A DNA stretch of 64,000 bases, taken from the NCBI RefSeq assembly GCF_900104255.1, contig NZ_FNKZ01000002.1, positions 186,001 to 250,000 of the forward strand. The letters are read 5' to 3'. The DNA is from Pseudoxanthomonas sp. CF385. Its GTDB lineage: Bacteria; Pseudomonadota; Gammaproteobacteria; Xanthomonadales; Xanthomonadaceae. Every line of letters begins with the position of its first letter. Position 1 is the stretch's first letter. Below, piece by piece: positions 1 through 9,306 of this stretch. A program made the position numbers and the translations under genes. The notes under the pieces were generated by a model. It was not told the origin of the DNA, made no database searches, and saw only the letters and a list, made by a program, of their open reading frames with translations.

Positions 1-540
1 GACGAAGAACGCGCCACCGACCGCCGCGATGCGGGTCGATGCGTCGGAGTGCTCGCGCCACACGCTCGCCGCCTGCGCCGCCATGCCTGCCAACGCGACG
101 ACGTAGACGATCACCGGCAGCTTCAGTTCGTTCGGCAAGCCTGGCCACAGTCTCGCCAGCACCAGCGACGCCACGACGGCATAGACCGCGACAGGCCAGC
201 GTACGCGCCACCACCCGCCGCGCCGGCGCAAGGCCACCAGATAGGCGAGATGGGCCAGCAGGAAACTGCCCAGGCCGAAGACGAAACCGTCGAACGGCAG
301 CATCAGGAACACGTCGCCTGCCGTGGACAACACCAAGCCGATGACGATCCAGTGCCTGTATCGCCCTGCTACGCCCGGCTGACGCCATGCCAGCGCCAGG
401 ACGAGCAACGTCGTCAGTGGCTTGAAGACGTAGTGAAGGCCCCGCAGGCCTTCGACCTCGGCCCCCAGGATCGCCAATGCCGCGCTGGCGGCGATGGCGA
501 GCATCCATCCGATGCGGTGGCCGTCCCTGGGCGTCGTCAT
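1..540 (-). CDS. YhhN/TMEM86-family membrane protein (partial, 3' end outside window)
   Basis: The reading frame starts at an ATG at position 540 on the minus strand and stays open to the left edge, so about 180 N-terminal residues are visible and the C-terminus is missing. The translation is a string of hydrophobic segments carrying the signatures LHYVFKPLTTLLV, GDVFLMLPFDGFVFGLGSF and LLAHLAYLVAL, which are typical of the YhhN family (relatives of the lysoplasmalogenase TMEM86). It begins 3 bases after the stop codon of the lytic transglycosylase on the same strand, so the two are probably co-transcribed. The family assignment rests on these motifs; enzymatic activity in bacteria is inferred from the family only. 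Confidence 0.8.
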   Translation of the reverse strand, partial: MTTPRDGHRIGWMLAIAASAALAILGAEVEGLRGLHYVFKPLTTLLVLALAWRQPGVAGRYRHWIVIGLVLSTAGDVFLMLPFDGFVFGLGSFLLAHLAYLVALRRRGGWWRVRWPVAVYAVVASLVLARLWPGLPNELKLPVIVYVVALAGMAAQAASVWREHSDASTRIAAVGGAFFV

Positions 541-543
541 CGG

Positions 544-2124
544 CTATTTCTTGCAGCTTTCCAGCGTGAGTTCCTGTCCGGGTCGCACGGCGTAGCCCGG
601 GGCCTTCAGGTTGTTCGCGCGCGCCAACTTCTTCTGATCGCACTGGAAGCGCTTCGCGATGCGTCCCAGCGTGTCGCCCTTGGCGACACGGTAGTCGCGC
701 GCCTGCTTGGCCTTGGGTTCGGCCGGCTTGGGCTCGCCGGTGGCGACCGTGGTCGGCACGCCGGCCACGGGCGTCACATCGCCCACGGCGACATTGCCGG
801 TGAGCTGCGTGCGGCGGATGGCGGCCGCGGGGTCGGCGCTGACCAGGGTACGCGCCAGTTCGGCACGCGGCCCGCTGACGCAGTAGCGCGCGTAGAGACC
901 AGCGATCCGCGCGTTCGCGTTGAGCAGGGTACCGGCCGGAATCCAGGTTTCCGCCTGGTAGCGGGGATTGAGGTTGCGCAGCGTGCGCATGTAACCCTCG
1001 CGCGTACCGCCGTTGCCGAGGCAGATGGTCAGCTCGTAGATCGAGGCGTCGCGCGCCAGCTTCAGGGTCGCCGGCTGCGCGTTGACCTTCGGGAACTCCA
1101 GCCCGTACTGGCGCGGGTGCAGGAACAGCCACGCCGCCGCGATGACCATGGGCACGTAGTCGCGCGTCTCGCCCGGGAACTGGCTGTAGACCACGTCGTC
1201 CCAGAAACCGAGGCCGCTGTTCTCGCGATAGACGCGCGCGGCACGGCCTTCGCCGCCGTTGTAGGCGGCCAGCGCCAGCTCGATGTTGTTGTTCAGCCCG
1301 CGCATGCGCTCGTTGATGTACGCCGCGCTGGCCTGTCCGGAGGCATAGGGGTCGTAGCGCGTGTCGAAGCCGCTGGCGTCGCGGCCGAGCCCGAAGCGGG
1401 CGCCGGTGTTGAACATGAACTGCATCGGGCCTGCGGCGCCCGCGCGCGAAGTCGAGTGCACCTTGCCGTTGGATTCCTTGGCCATGATGCCGAACAGCAA
1501 CGCCTCGGGCAGGCCGCTGCGCTCCCACGCCGGATACAGCTCGGCGCGCATGTTCTGGTAGTTCTCGTAACTGTCGATCAGCGCGGGGCGCATGTCGGTC
1601 AGCCAGCGCCGGATGCCGGCCTGGATGGCGGGGTTGTACTCGACCATGCGGTCGAAGGCGTGCCGCTGGTCGTTGAGCAGGGCGGCGGTGCGTGCGGTCT
1701 CCGGCACGGCGGTGCCGACCGGCGTCGCGTGATCGGTGCCGTCGTCCAGCGCGTCGATCGCCTCGCCTTCCTCTTCCGCATCGGCCGTCCGCCCATCGGC
1801 GTTGTCCTTCAGCAAGCGCTTGTAGCTCGCCAGCAACGTATGCACCTGGCAGCCGCGCTGCTTGATGCAGGCGTCCAGCACGTCCTCCATGTCCTCCAGC
1901 GCTGCATCGCTCTCGGCGGCGCCACGCGGGTCGCTGTTGGCCACCAGCACCAGGCCATCGCGGTAGCGCTTCTCGGCGGCCGCCATGCGCTGCTCGAGCG
2001 CCTCCACCGCGGCGCGGTCGCGGGCGGAAACGCGCTGGGCATGGGAGACGGGCGATACCAGCAACAGGGACAGGGTGGCCACGACGGGCCAGTAACGCAG
2101 GCAGGCGGGAACCGCGAAGGACAT
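544..2124 (-). CDS. Membrane-bound lytic transglycosylase, SLT plus LysM domains (MltD-like)
   Basis: This 526-residue protein should cleave peptidoglycan glycan strands in the periplasm. The start at 2124 gives a clear signal peptide (hydrophobic stretch to about residue 29, ending SHAQ); the frame is open further upstream but with no export signal. The transglycosylase domain spans about residues 195-320: the catalytic Glu217 is in AKESNG, followed by AGAAGPMQFM and ALAAYNGGEG, all hallmark motifs. A single LysM peptidoglycan-binding module (YRVAKGDTLGRIAKRF) closes the protein at about 480-524. E. coli MltD has the same order but more LysM copies. An acidic linker precedes the catalytic domain. 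It lies head-to-head with the HerA-like ATPase gene. Confidence 0.88.
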   Translation of the reverse strand: MSFAVPACLRYWPVVATLSLLLVSPVSHAQRVSARDRAAVEALEQRMAAAEKRYRDGLVLVANSDPRGAAESDAALEDMEDVLDACIKQRGCQVHTLLASYKRLLKDNADGRTADAEEEGEAIDALDDGTDHATPVGTAVPETARTAALLNDQRHAFDRMVEYNPAIQAGIRRWLTDMRPALIDSYENYQNMRAELYPAWERSGLPEALLFGIMAKESNGKVHSTSRAGAAGPMQFMFNTGARFGLGRDASGFDTRYDPYASGQASAAYINERMRGLNNNIELALAAYNGGEGRAARVYRENSGLGFWDDVVYSQFPGETRDYVPMVIAAAWLFLHPRQYGLEFPKVNAQPATLKLARDASIYELTICLGNGGTREGYMRTLRNLNPRYQAETWIPAGTLLNANARIAGLYARYCVSGPRAELARTLVSADPAAAIRRTQLTGNVAVGDVTPVAGVPTTVATGEPKPAEPKAKQARDYRVAKGDTLGRIAKRFQCDQKKLARANNLKAPGYAVRPGQELTLESCKK

Positions 2125-2259
2125 CAGGTAGGCATCCAAAGTGTGAGTCGGGAGGGTAGCCCCGGCCGCGCGCCGCGGGCAAGGTCGGGCGTCATGGAAT
2201 GTTCCACCGCCGCTCATCTCCTGCCGCTAGAATCGCGGCATCACCACGCGAGGTCGAAC

Positions 2260-3762
2260 ATGGATCCCATCCTGCTGGGCAAGGGCGTCACCGACGACAT
2301 TCCGGTCACCCTGCAGCCGAAGTTCGGCAACCGCCACGGCCTGGTGGCCGGCGCCACCGGTACCGGCAAGACCGTGACCCTGATGACCCTCGCGGAAGGC
2401 TTCTCGCGGATGGGCGTGCCCGTGTTCATGGCCGACGTGAAGGGCGACGTGGCCGGTCTGGCCGCCGCGGGCGACGGCAGCGAGAAAGTGCTCCAACGCG
2501 CGAAGGACATCGGCGTCGCCGACTATGCGCCGAGTGCGAATCCGGTCGTCTTCTGGGACCTCTACGGCAAGCTGGGCCACCCGGTCCGGACCACCGTCAG
2601 CGAGATGGGCCCCACCCTGCTCTCGCGCATCCTGGAATTGAACGACACCCAGAGTGGCGTGCTCGACATCGTGTTCAAGCTGGCCGACGACCGCGGCCTG
2701 CTGCTGCTCGACCTGGAAGACCTGCGCGCGCTGCTGGGCCTGGTCGCTGCCGAACGCAAGGACATCTCCACCAGCTACGGCCTGGTCAGTACGCAGTCGG
2801 TAGGCGCGATCCAGCGTGCGCTGCTGCGGCTGGAGCAGGAAGGCGGCGAGATGTTCTTCGGCGAGCCGGCGCTGGAACTGGCCGACCTGATGCGCACGAA
2901 TACAGACGGCCGCGGCGTGATCGGCATCCTGGCCGCGGACCAGCTGATCCTGAAACCGCGCCTGTATTCCAGCTTCCTGCTGTGGCTGCTGTCGGAACTG
3001 TTCGAGACGCTGCCGGAAGTCGGCGACCTGGACAAGCCCAAGCTCGTGTTCGTGTTCGACGAAGCGCACCTGCTGTTCGACGACTCGCCGCCGGCACTGC
3101 AGCAACGCATCGAGCAGGTCGTGCGCCTGATCCGCTCCAAGGGCGTGGGCGTGTACTTCTGTTCGCAGTTCCCGGACGACGTGCCGGACAACATCCTCGG
3201 CCAGTTGGGCAACCGCGTGCAGCATGCGCTGCGCGCCTTCACCCCGCGCGACCAGAAGGCGGTGAAGACCGCCGCCGAAACGTTCGTACCGAACCCCAAG
3301 CTCGACGTGGCCCAGGCCATCTCCAAGCTCGGCACCGGCGAAGCGCTGGTGTCCACGCTGCAGGACAAGGGCATCCCCTCGCCCGTGCAGCAGACGCTGG
3401 TATCGCCGCCGCGCTGCCGCATGGGCGCCATCAACGAGGCCGAACGCCAACAGGTGCGCAACGGCAGCCCCGTCGGCGGGAAGTACGACACCCGCGTGGA
3501 TCGTGAGTCCGCCGCGGAAATGCTGGCGCAGCGCGCCGAGGCCACGACGCAGGCGGCGCAGGCGCCGCCTGCGAAGACCGAACAGGACGACCCGGACGCC
3601 GGCGGTTTCGGCCAATCGGTGAAGGACGCCGTGTTCGGTACCAAGCGACGCCAGGGCATGATCGAGACGATGGCCAAGCAGACCACGCGGACCATCGGCA
3701 CCAAGCTGGGCAACCAGATCGTGCGCGGCATCCTGGGCAGCATCTTCGGCGGCCGCCGTTGA
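2260..3762 (+). CDS. HerA-like ATPase, DUF853/YjgR family
   Basis: A 500-residue P-loop ATPase of the YjgR (DUF853) family, related to the HerA/FtsK helicase-translocases; the cellular role is not established. The Walker A motif GATGTGKT is at residues 31-38 and the Walker B LVFVFDEAHLLF is at about residue 265. The C-terminal quarter is charged and Ala/Gln-rich and ends with a short Gly-Arg tail. The frame is open for more than 2 kb upstream, but only from the ATG at 2260 does the sequence resemble the family, and the upstream part is antisense to the transglycosylase gene. A TAGAAT hexamer at 2228-2233 is a plausible -10 element. Confidence 0.88.
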   Translation: MDPILLGKGVTDDIPVTLQPKFGNRHGLVAGATGTGKTVTLMTLAEGFSRMGVPVFMADVKGDVAGLAAAGDGSEKVLQRAKDIGVADYAPSANPVVFWDLYGKLGHPVRTTVSEMGPTLLSRILELNDTQSGVLDIVFKLADDRGLLLLDLEDLRALLGLVAAERKDISTSYGLVSTQSVGAIQRALLRLEQEGGEMFFGEPALELADLMRTNTDGRGVIGILAADQLILKPRLYSSFLLWLLSELFETLPEVGDLDKPKLVFVFDEAHLLFDDSPPALQQRIEQVVRLIRSKGVGVYFCSQFPDDVPDNILGQLGNRVQHALRAFTPRDQKAVKTAAETFVPNPKLDVAQAISKLGTGEALVSTLQDKGIPSPVQQTLVSPPRCRMGAINEAERQQVRNGSPVGGKYDTRVDRESAAEMLAQRAEATTQAAQAPPAKTEQDDPDAGGFGQSVKDAVFGTKRRQGMIETMAKQTTRTIGTKLGNQIVRGILGSIFGGRR

Positions 3763-3772
3763 CCGCACGCGC

Positions 3773-4171
3773 ATGAAGTGGCTTGTCCTCCTGCCGGGCA
3801 TCGCCGTGTCGCTGGCGGCTTCGGCCGCCAACCCGACGCCGACGACCTTCGCCGGCCCGTTTTTCGGCAGCCTGCCGTCTGCGACCTGCGTGATGCAGGA
3901 CGTGTGGCTGGACCTGCGCGCTGACGGGCACTACATCCTGCAGGCGCACTGCCAGGACGACCTGCAGGCCGCGCCGACGCGGACCGGGCGCTGGTCGGTG
4001 ACCTGGAACGGGACCTGCGTGCAGCTCGCGCCGGACGACGATCGGCCGGCACAGGAGTTCGCCATCCACGACGACGACCTGCTGGTGCTGACTGCCGGCA
4101 GCTGCGTCGAGCCCATCGAAGATCCGCGAGGGCGCACGCTGCGACGCGCGGCTACCGCGGGGGCTCGCTGA
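3773..4171 (+). CDS. Small exported NlpE-like protein
   Basis: A 132-residue protein with an N-terminal signal peptide (hydrophobic core [16 protein letters not shown], probable cleavage near residue 19). The mature part, [14 protein letters not shown] followed by [17 protein letters not shown], resembles the N-terminal beta-barrel of NlpE-type proteins, which have a G-x-LP-x-A-x-C signature and a repeated Asp-Gly turn. Four cysteines lie in the mature region and could form disulfides in the periplasm. There is no lipobox cysteine, unlike classic NlpE. It starts 10 bases after the ATPase gene and ends one base before the greB start, so it is likely part of the same transcript. The NlpE-like assignment is moderate; the function is unknown. 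Confidence 0.65.
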   Translation: MKWLVLLPGIAVSLAASAANPTPTTFAGPFFGSLPSATCVMQDVWLDLRADGHYILQAHCQDDLQAAPTRTGRWSVTWNGTCVQLAPDDDRPAQEFAIHDDDLLVLTAGSCVEPIEDPRGRTLRRAATAGAR

Positions 4172-4172
4172 G

Positions 4173-4676
4173 GTGTCGCGCTGGCGCCCGCCGGGCGAGA
4201 AAAGCACCGCCCTGATCACCCGCGAAGGCCACGACCGCTTGAAGGCCGAGCTGGACGACCTGTGGCGCGTCAGGCGCCCGGAGGTGGTGAAGGCGCTCGC
4301 CGCCGCCGCCGCCGAGGGCGACCGCTCAGAGAACGCGGAGTACACGTACCGGAAGAAGCAACTCGGTGAGATCGACCGGCGCGTGCGCTACCTCAGCAAG
4401 CGCCTGGAAGTGCTGCGGGTCGTCGACACCGCACCCAGCGATCCGGACGCCGTGTTCTTCGGCGCCACCATCGAACTGGAGAACCTCGCCAGCGGCGAGG
4501 CCTCGCGCTACCGCATCGTCGGCCCCGACGAGACCGACGCTGCCCGCGGCTGGATCAGCATCGACTCGCCGATGGCGCGTGCGCTGCTGAAGAAGCGCAT
4601 CGACGACGAGTTCGCCGTGGAGCTGCCGGGCGGCATCACCCAGTTCATCCTCGTGGATGTCAGCTACGCGGACTGA
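4173..4676 (+). CDS. greB: Transcription elongation factor GreB
   Basis: A 167-residue GreA/GreB-family factor that rescues backtracked RNA polymerase by inserting its coiled coil into the secondary channel and stimulating transcript cleavage. The N-terminal coiled coil (about residues 15-85) contains [18 protein letters not shown] and [17 protein letters not shown]; the acidic tip residues (D, E in GDRSENAEY) are present. The C-terminal FKBP-like domain follows (GATIELENL to the end). GreB rather than GreA is suggested by the length, the [11 protein letters not shown] start and the [12 protein letters not shown] segment. Translation starts at GTG one base after the preceding stop codon. It converges with the DUF3025 gene with a 3-base gap. 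Confidence 0.92.
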   Translation: MSRWRPPGEKSTALITREGHDRLKAELDDLWRVRRPEVVKALAAAAAEGDRSENAEYTYRKKQLGEIDRRVRYLSKRLEVLRVVDTAPSDPDAVFFGATIELENLASGEASRYRIVGPDETDAARGWISIDSPMARALLKKRIDDEFAVELPGGITQFILVDVSYAD

Positions 4677-4679
4677 TCC

Positions 4680-5507
4680 TCACGACGGCCGCGGGTAGAC
4701 GCGACCTTCCCTCCGCGGCCGGAAATAGTCTTCCTGCGCATAGAACGCCTCGCTCTGCCCCGCGTGCCAGCCCGGGATACCGGCCAGCGGCAGCGGCCGC
4801 AGCGTGGAGGGTGTGGTGAGGACCGCACCGGTTGAAATCGACTCGGACGCGCGCGCGACCGCGTCGGGCGAATCGTCGAGCACGACCACGCACTTCCCGA
4901 CCAACAGCCGACCCGGCACCAGCATCTGCTCCATCAGTGCGTGCCCCACCACCGCAGCGATCGCGATGTCGCCGTTGCGCCAGCGTGCGGCATTCGCATG
5001 GAACAGCGCCGTCCATTCGTGGCGGTCCCACAGGTCCAGCAGCATCGGGGCACGCACCTGCACGATGACGCCGCTTTCATCGAACTGGGTCAGCGCCTGC
5101 TGCGCGGGACTGCGCTCATGTGTGCCCATCGCCGCGATGTGCCGGCACTGCCGCTGGTTGAGGGCCTGCTTGAGGGCCGGGTGACGCATCCAGACCAGTG
5201 CGTTGAACAGGTCGTGCCAGTTCTCCGCCCGGGTGGCGATGCGCCCCTGGGCGATGCGGGCTTCGTAGTGCAGTCCGTCGGCGAGCACGGCTGCGTCCTG
5301 CTTCACGAAGCCCGGTCCCGACGACGGCATCCGCGCATTGAGGGCGTCGATGTCCGGCCATCCCGGGGCCGTCATCAAGTCCAGGTACTCGTCGTATCCG
5401 TCGAACACCGGATGCCGGAAACACACGGCATCCACGTGTCCGCGCAGGGGTGCGACGAAGCGACGCCGGCCCTCGCCGGCGTGGGCGACCGTCGCTGGCG
5501 CGGTCAC
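4680..5507 (-). CDS. DUF3025 family protein
   Basis: A 275-residue soluble protein of the DUF3025 family, recognised by the segment [25 protein letters not shown] and by [13 protein letters not shown]. No catalytic function has been assigned to this family and no signal peptide or membrane segment is visible. Translation begins at a GTG that overlaps the rimO stop codon (GTGA), so it is translationally coupled to rimO. The family assignment is fairly sure; its role is not known. Confidence 0.8.
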   Translation of the reverse strand: MTAPATVAHAGEGRRRFVAPLRGHVDAVCFRHPVFDGYDEYLDLMTAPGWPDIDALNARMPSSGPGFVKQDAAVLADGLHYEARIAQGRIATRAENWHDLFNALVWMRHPALKQALNQRQCRHIAAMGTHERSPAQQALTQFDESGVIVQVRAPMLLDLWDRHEWTALFHANAARWRNGDIAIAAVVGHALMEQMLVPGRLLVGKCVVVLDDSPDAVARASESISTGAVLTTPSTLRPLPLAGIPGWHAGQSEAFYAQEDYFRPRREGRVYPRPS

Positions 5508-6865
5508 AGCACCTTGACGTCGAGCGGCCTGCCCGCCGTTTCGACGATGGCGTCGCCGAACAGGTCGTGTTCGTCGCTCTCGGTGATCTCCACGTCGACG
5601 AACTGGCCCACGCGCAGGCCGGCTTCACCGCCGTTCTGGATATGCACCAGGCCATCGATCTCCGGCGCATCGGCCTTCGAACGCGCCACCGCGATGTCGT
5701 CCTCGATCAGGTCCACCAGGCACTGCTGCACGGTGCCGATCTTGGCTTCAAGGCGCGCAGCGGAGATCTCCGCCTGCTTCTCCATGAAGCGCGCCAGGCG
5801 CTCCTGCTTGAGCTCTTCCGGCACCGGGTTGGGCAGCAGGTTCGCCGCCGCGCCTTCCACCGGCGAATAGGCGAACGCGCCCACGCGATCCAGTTGCGCT
5901 TCGTCGAGGAACTGCAGCAGTTCTTCGAACTCCTGGTCGGTCTCGCCCGGGAAGCCGACGATGAAGGTCGAGCGCAGGGTGATGTCGGGGCTGATCGAAC
6001 GCCAGCGCTTCACGCGCTCCAGCGTCTTTTCGACGGCGCCGGGACGCTTCATCAACTTGAGGATGCGCGGGCTGGCGTGCTGGAACGGGATGTCGAGGTA
6101 CGGCAGCACCTTGCCTTCGGCCATCAGAGGAACGACGTCGTCCACGTGCGGGTACGGGTAGACGTAGTGCATGCGCACCCAGGCATCGAGTTCGCCCAGG
6201 CCTTCGCACAGTGCCTTCATGCGCGTCTGGTAGGCCTTGCCTCGCCACTCGCGCTCGGCGTACTTCACGTCCACGCCGTAAGCCGAGGTGTCCTGAGACA
6301 CCACCAGCAGCTCCTTCACGCCGCCGCGCACCAGGCGCTCGGCCTCGCGCAGGACGTCGTCGACGGGACGCGACACCAGGTCGCCACGCATCGACGGGAT
6401 GATGCAGAAGCTGCAGCGGTGGTTGCAGCCTTCGGAGATCTTGAGATACGCGTAGTGCCGCGGCGTCAGCTTGATGCCGTAGTCCGGGACCAGGTCGACG
6501 AACGGATCGTGCTTCGGCGGCAGCGCGGTGTGCAGCGCCTCCATCACGCTCTGGTAGTCCTGCGGGCCACTGATCGCGAGTACGTCCGGATACTGCTCCC
6601 GGATCTGCTCCGGACGCTTGCCCAGGCAGCCGGTGACGATGACCTTGCCGTTCGCGTTCATCGCCTCGCCGATCGCGTCCAGCGATTCGGCCACCGCGGA
6701 ATCGATGAAACCGCAGGTGTTCACCACCACCACGTCCGCCGCGTCGTAGGTCGGCACGATGTCGTATCCCTCCACGCGGAGCTGGGTGAGGATGCGTTCG
6801 GAATCGACCAGGGCCTTCGGGCAGCCGAGGCTGACGAAGCCCACCTTGGGGTTCTGCAGGGACAT
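5504..6865 (-). CDS. rimO: Ribosomal protein S12 methylthiotransferase RimO
   Basis: This 453-residue radical-SAM enzyme adds a methylthio group to the conserved aspartate of ribosomal protein S12. The N-terminal UPF0004 domain supplies three cluster cysteines (C15 in [13 protein letters not shown]51 in NTCGF and C80 in TGCLGKR). The radical-SAM cluster is C147-x3-C151-x2-C154 ([15 protein letters not shown]), and a TRAM domain ends the protein. The SLGCPK and CIIPSMRG signatures distinguish it from MiaB. The start at 6865 matches the family N-terminus; an upstream ATG at 6949 would add 28 unrelated residues. A perfect TATAAT on the minus strand lies 35 bases before the start. Confidence 0.95.
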   Translation of the reverse strand: MSLQNPKVGFVSLGCPKALVDSERILTQLRVEGYDIVPTYDAADVVVVNTCGFIDSAVAESLDAIGEAMNANGKVIVTGCLGKRPEQIREQYPDVLAISGPQDYQSVMEALHTALPPKHDPFVDLVPDYGIKLTPRHYAYLKISEGCNHRCSFCIIPSMRGDLVSRPVDDVLREAERLVRGGVKELLVVSQDTSAYGVDVKYAEREWRGKAYQTRMKALCEGLGELDAWVRMHYVYPYPHVDDVVPLMAEGKVLPYLDIPFQHASPRILKLMKRPGAVEKTLERVKRWRSISPDITLRSTFIVGFPGETDQEFEELLQFLDEAQLDRVGAFAYSPVEGAAANLLPNPVPEELKQERLARFMEKQAEISAARLEAKIGTVQQCLVDLIEDDIAVARSKADAPEIDGLVHIQNGGEAGLRVGQFVDVEITESDEHDLFGDAIVETAGRPLDVKVL

Positions 6866-6899
6866 GGGAAGTACGGCGGCGGCGTGTACGGGGCCGCGG

Positions 6900-6905
6900 A
6901 TTATA
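6900..6905 (-). promoter_or_regulatory. Candidate -10 element of rimO
   Basis: The minus strand reads TATAAT here, a perfect sigma-70 -10 hexamer, 35 bases upstream of the rimO ATG, which implies a leader of about 28 bases. The -35 region at the expected distance is poor (CGGGGA), so the promoter may be activator-dependent or simply weak. The dienelactone hydrolase gene is transcribed away on the other strand. Confidence 0.45.
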
Positions 6906-7005
6906 GCCTCCGCCCGCCGGCGTCCCCGCCCGGGCCGTTCAGCCTGCACGCAGCCCTTCCGCGGGGCGTCCTACACTGTGCCGCCGTCACGACCGGACCG
7001 AACGC

Positions 7006-7665
7006 ATGGGCCAGTGGATCCCCTTCGACTCTCCGCACGGCCGCATACACGCCTGGCGCGCCGACCCCGAGGGAGCCCCGCGCGGCGCGCTGGTCGTGGT
7101 GCAGGAGATCTTCGGCGTGAATCCGCACATCCGGACCGTCGCGGAGGGCTTCGCCCGGGAGGGCTATGTCGCGCTGGCGCCCGCGTACTTCGACCCGATC
7201 GAACCTGGCATCGAACTCGGCTACGACGCCGACGGCATCGCACGCGGGAAAGCCCTGATCACCGCATTGGGGCTGGAGCGCGCAGCCGACATCACCCGCG
7301 CCGCCGCCGACACGCTCATGGACCAGGGAAAGGTGGGCACCGTGGGCTATTGCTGGGGCGGCACCGTCGCCCTGCTGGCCGCCCTGCGACGGGGCCTGCC
7401 GTCCGTCAGCTACTACGGTGCGCGCAACCTGCCTTTCCTCGAGGAAACGCCGAAGGCGCCGGTGATGTTCCACTTCGGCGAACGGGACACCTCCATCCCG
7501 CCGGCGATGGTGCAGGCGCATCGGGACGCGCTGCCGCAGATGGAGGTCTTCACCTACCCCGCCGGCCACGGCTTCAACTGCGACCTCCGCGCCGATTACG
7601 ATCCCGTGAGCGCGCGCCTCGCACGCGAGCGCACACTCGACTTCTTCGCACGGAACCTCGCATGA
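7006..7665 (+). CDS. Dienelactone hydrolase family protein
   Basis: A 219-residue alpha/beta hydrolase of the dienelactone hydrolase family. The nucleophile is cysteine C116 in GYCWGGT; the likely acid is Asp in HFGERDTSIP, and the histidine is in YPAGHGFNCD. True dienelactone hydrolases open lactone rings in chlorocatechol breakdown, but many proteobacterial members are general carboxyl-ester hydrolases, and no aromatic-degradation genes are next to it. It overlaps the HIT gene by 4 bases (ATGA), so the two are probably co-translated. Confidence 0.9.
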   Translation: MGQWIPFDSPHGRIHAWRADPEGAPRGALVVVQEIFGVNPHIRTVAEGFAREGYVALAPAYFDPIEPGIELGYDADGIARGKALITALGLERAADITRAAADTLMDQGKVGTVGYCWGGTVALLAALRRGLPSVSYYGARNLPFLEETPKAPVMFHFGERDTSIPPAMVQAHRDALPQMEVFTYPAGHGFNCDLRADYDPVSARLARERTLDFFARNLA

Positions 7666-8069
7666 CCGACTTCGCCCTCGACCCCCGCCTGGCTGCCGAC
7701 AGCGTTTTCATCGCCGACGGCCCGCTTTCGCAGGTGCGCCTGATGGATGACACGCGTTTCCCCTGGCTGGTGTTGGTGCCCCGGGTCAACGGCGTCAGCG
7801 AATGGCTGGAACTGGAAGGCGGCCAGCAGCGCCTGCTGCTTGCGGAGATCAACCAGGCCGGGCAGCTCCTTCGCGCGCAAACGGGCGTGCAGAAGCTCAA
7901 CATCGGTGCGCTCGGCAACATCGTGCGGCAGTTGCACATCCACCTGGTGGGACGCCACGAGGGCGACGCCGCATGGCCCGGTCCGGTGTGGGGCAGCGGC
8001 AGCGCGGTGCGTCATGAATCCGCGGCGCTGCAGGCCGCGTTGGACGCCTGGCGCCAGCGCCTGGCGTGA
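7662..8069 (+). CDS. HIT domain protein (Ap4A-hydrolase-like)
   Basis: A 135-residue histidine-triad protein. The signature is GNIVRQLHIHLVGR at about residues 85-98, followed by DAAWPGPVWG. H92 and H94 match the first two histidines of the HxHxH triad and H94 would be the nucleophile; the third triad position is not histidine, a variation seen in this QLHIH subgroup. Members typically cleave nucleotide phosphoanhydrides or phosphoramidates. It overlaps the stop codon of the hydrolase gene and converges with the RDD gene with a 4-base gap. Confidence 0.85.
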   Translation: MTDFALDPRLAADSVFIADGPLSQVRLMDDTRFPWLVLVPRVNGVSEWLELEGGQQRLLLAEINQAGQLLRAQTGVQKLNIGALGNIVRQLHIHLVGRHEGDAAWPGPVWGSGSAVRHESAALQAALDAWRQRLA

Positions 8070-8073
8070 CGCG

Positions 8074-8610
8074 TCAGGACGCCTTGACGACGCGCGTGCC
8101 GGCGATGAGATCGTGCAGGCAGCGTTGGTCGGCGCGGAAGATCATGAGCGAATCGACCAGCACGTAGATCAGGCCGAGGCAGGGAAGATTCGCGATCGCG
8201 TGCGTGGGCAGGTAGCGCTTCAGCAACAGGTCCGCCAGCGCGGGTTTGTTCCCCTGCAGGTCAACGATCTTCAGCGACAGCAGCTTCTTGCCCCAGGTCT
8301 GTCCCGTCATCTGCAACGGATAGCCCTGGATCAGCACGAAGAGCACGAATCCCACGACCGCCCACATCAGCGTGGTGCCCAGCGGCATCAGGCCGAACCC
8401 GCCCGAGCGTCCCGCTTCGAACGCGGCTTCCCAGAAGCCGCCCATGAACATCAGCGGCACCATCAACACCAGGGCGATGACGCCATCGATCAGCACCGCG
8501 ACCAGGCGCAGCGCGCGGTCGGCCGGATCGAGTCCGCTGACGGATGAGGACGCAAGCTCAGCGTCGGGGCTGCGATAGGGATCCTGCGGCATTGGTGGCG
8601 GTGCGTGCAT
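8074..8610 (-). CDS. RDD family membrane protein
   Basis: A 178-residue inner-membrane protein. Three hydrophobic segments are visible: LVAVLIDGVIALVLMVPLMF, TTLMWAVVGFVLFVLIQGY and a third around NLPCLGLIYVLVDSLMIF. The RDD motif region is RALRLVAVLIDGVI, and MTGQTWGKKLLSLKIVD is the characteristic cytoplasmic loop of this family. The first 25 residues are Pro/Ser-rich and probably cytoplasmic. The function is unknown, with transport or membrane homeostasis sometimes suggested. It lies 28 bases downstream of dcd on the same strand. Confidence 0.87.
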   Translation of the reverse strand: MHAPPPMPQDPYRSPDAELASSSVSGLDPADRALRLVAVLIDGVIALVLMVPLMFMGGFWEAAFEAGRSGGFGLMPLGTTLMWAVVGFVLFVLIQGYPLQMTGQTWGKKLLSLKIVDLQGNKPALADLLLKRYLPTHAIANLPCLGLIYVLVDSLMIFRADQRCLHDLIAGTRVVKAS

Positions 8611-8638
8611 CGTGCGTCCTTGCGTTGCGTCGGAGGAA

Positions 8639-9211
8639 TCAGGTGCGCGGCAGCGTCACGCCGGTCTGGCCCTGGTACTTGCCGCCGCGGTCCTTGTAGC
8701 TGGTCTCGCAGACGTCGTCGGCATCGGACTGGAAGAACAGCATCTGCGCCACACCCTCATTGGCGTAGATGCGCGCCGGCAGCGGCGTGGTGTTGCTGAA
8801 CTCCAGCGTCACGTGCCCCTCCCATTCCGGTTCCAGCGGGGTGACGTTGACGATGATGCCGCAGCGCGCATAGGTGCTCTTACCCAGGCACACCACCAGC
8901 GTGTCACGCGGGATGCGGAAGAACTCCACCGTGCGCGCCAGCGCGAAGCTGTTCGGCGGGATGATGCATTCGTCGGCCTCGATGTCCACGAAACTCTTGG
9001 GGTCGAAGTGCTTGGGGTCGACGATGGTGGAGTTGATGTTGGTGAACACCTTGAACTCGCGCGAGCACCGCACGTCGTAGCCGTAGCTGGAGGTGCCGTA
9101 GCTGACGATGCGCTCGCCGTTGGCCTGTTTCACCTGCCCCGGCTCGAACGGCTCGATCATGCCCTGCTGCTCGGCCATGCGGCGGATCCAACGGTCGCTC
9201 TTGATGCTCAT
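8639..9211 (-). CDS. dcd: dCTP deaminase
   Basis: This 190-residue enzyme deaminates dCTP to dUTP, feeding dTMP synthesis. Conserved segments include [14 protein letters not shown] near the start, [24 protein letters not shown] and the active-site stretch [21 protein letters not shown] followed by [14 protein letters not shown], which carries the catalytic glutamate in TLEF. The length fits the family (about 188-193 residues). The start at 9211 gives [16 protein letters not shown]; the frame is open further upstream without homology. It is downstream of mrp on the same strand, with 95 bases between them. Confidence 0.95.
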   Translation of the reverse strand: MSIKSDRWIRRMAEQQGMIEPFEPGQVKQANGERIVSYGTSSYGYDVRCSREFKVFTNINSTIVDPKHFDPKSFVDIEADECIIPPNSFALARTVEFFRIPRDTLVVCLGKSTYARCGIIVNVTPLEPEWEGHVTLEFSNTTPLPARIYANEGVAQMLFFQSDADDVCETSYKDRGGKYQGQTGVTLPRT

Positions 9212-9306
9212 GCAAATCCTGGTCTGGTGGGGCGAAGGCCGCGCGGGTGGCGCGCGGCGGACGGGGAATTGTAGGGCGGGCCCCGGCCCGCCGTCTGCGG
9301 CGGTCG

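Noticed and set aside
49..2259. Long plus-strand open frame leading into the HerA-like ATPase gene
   Set aside because: It is antisense to the transglycosylase and YhhN genes, has repetitive Gln/Arg/His/Ala composition typical of GC-rich shadow frames, and has no family resemblance before 2260.
2227..3831. 534-codon minus-strand frame
   Set aside because: Fully antisense to the HerA-like ATPase, with His/Gln/Arg-rich shadow composition.
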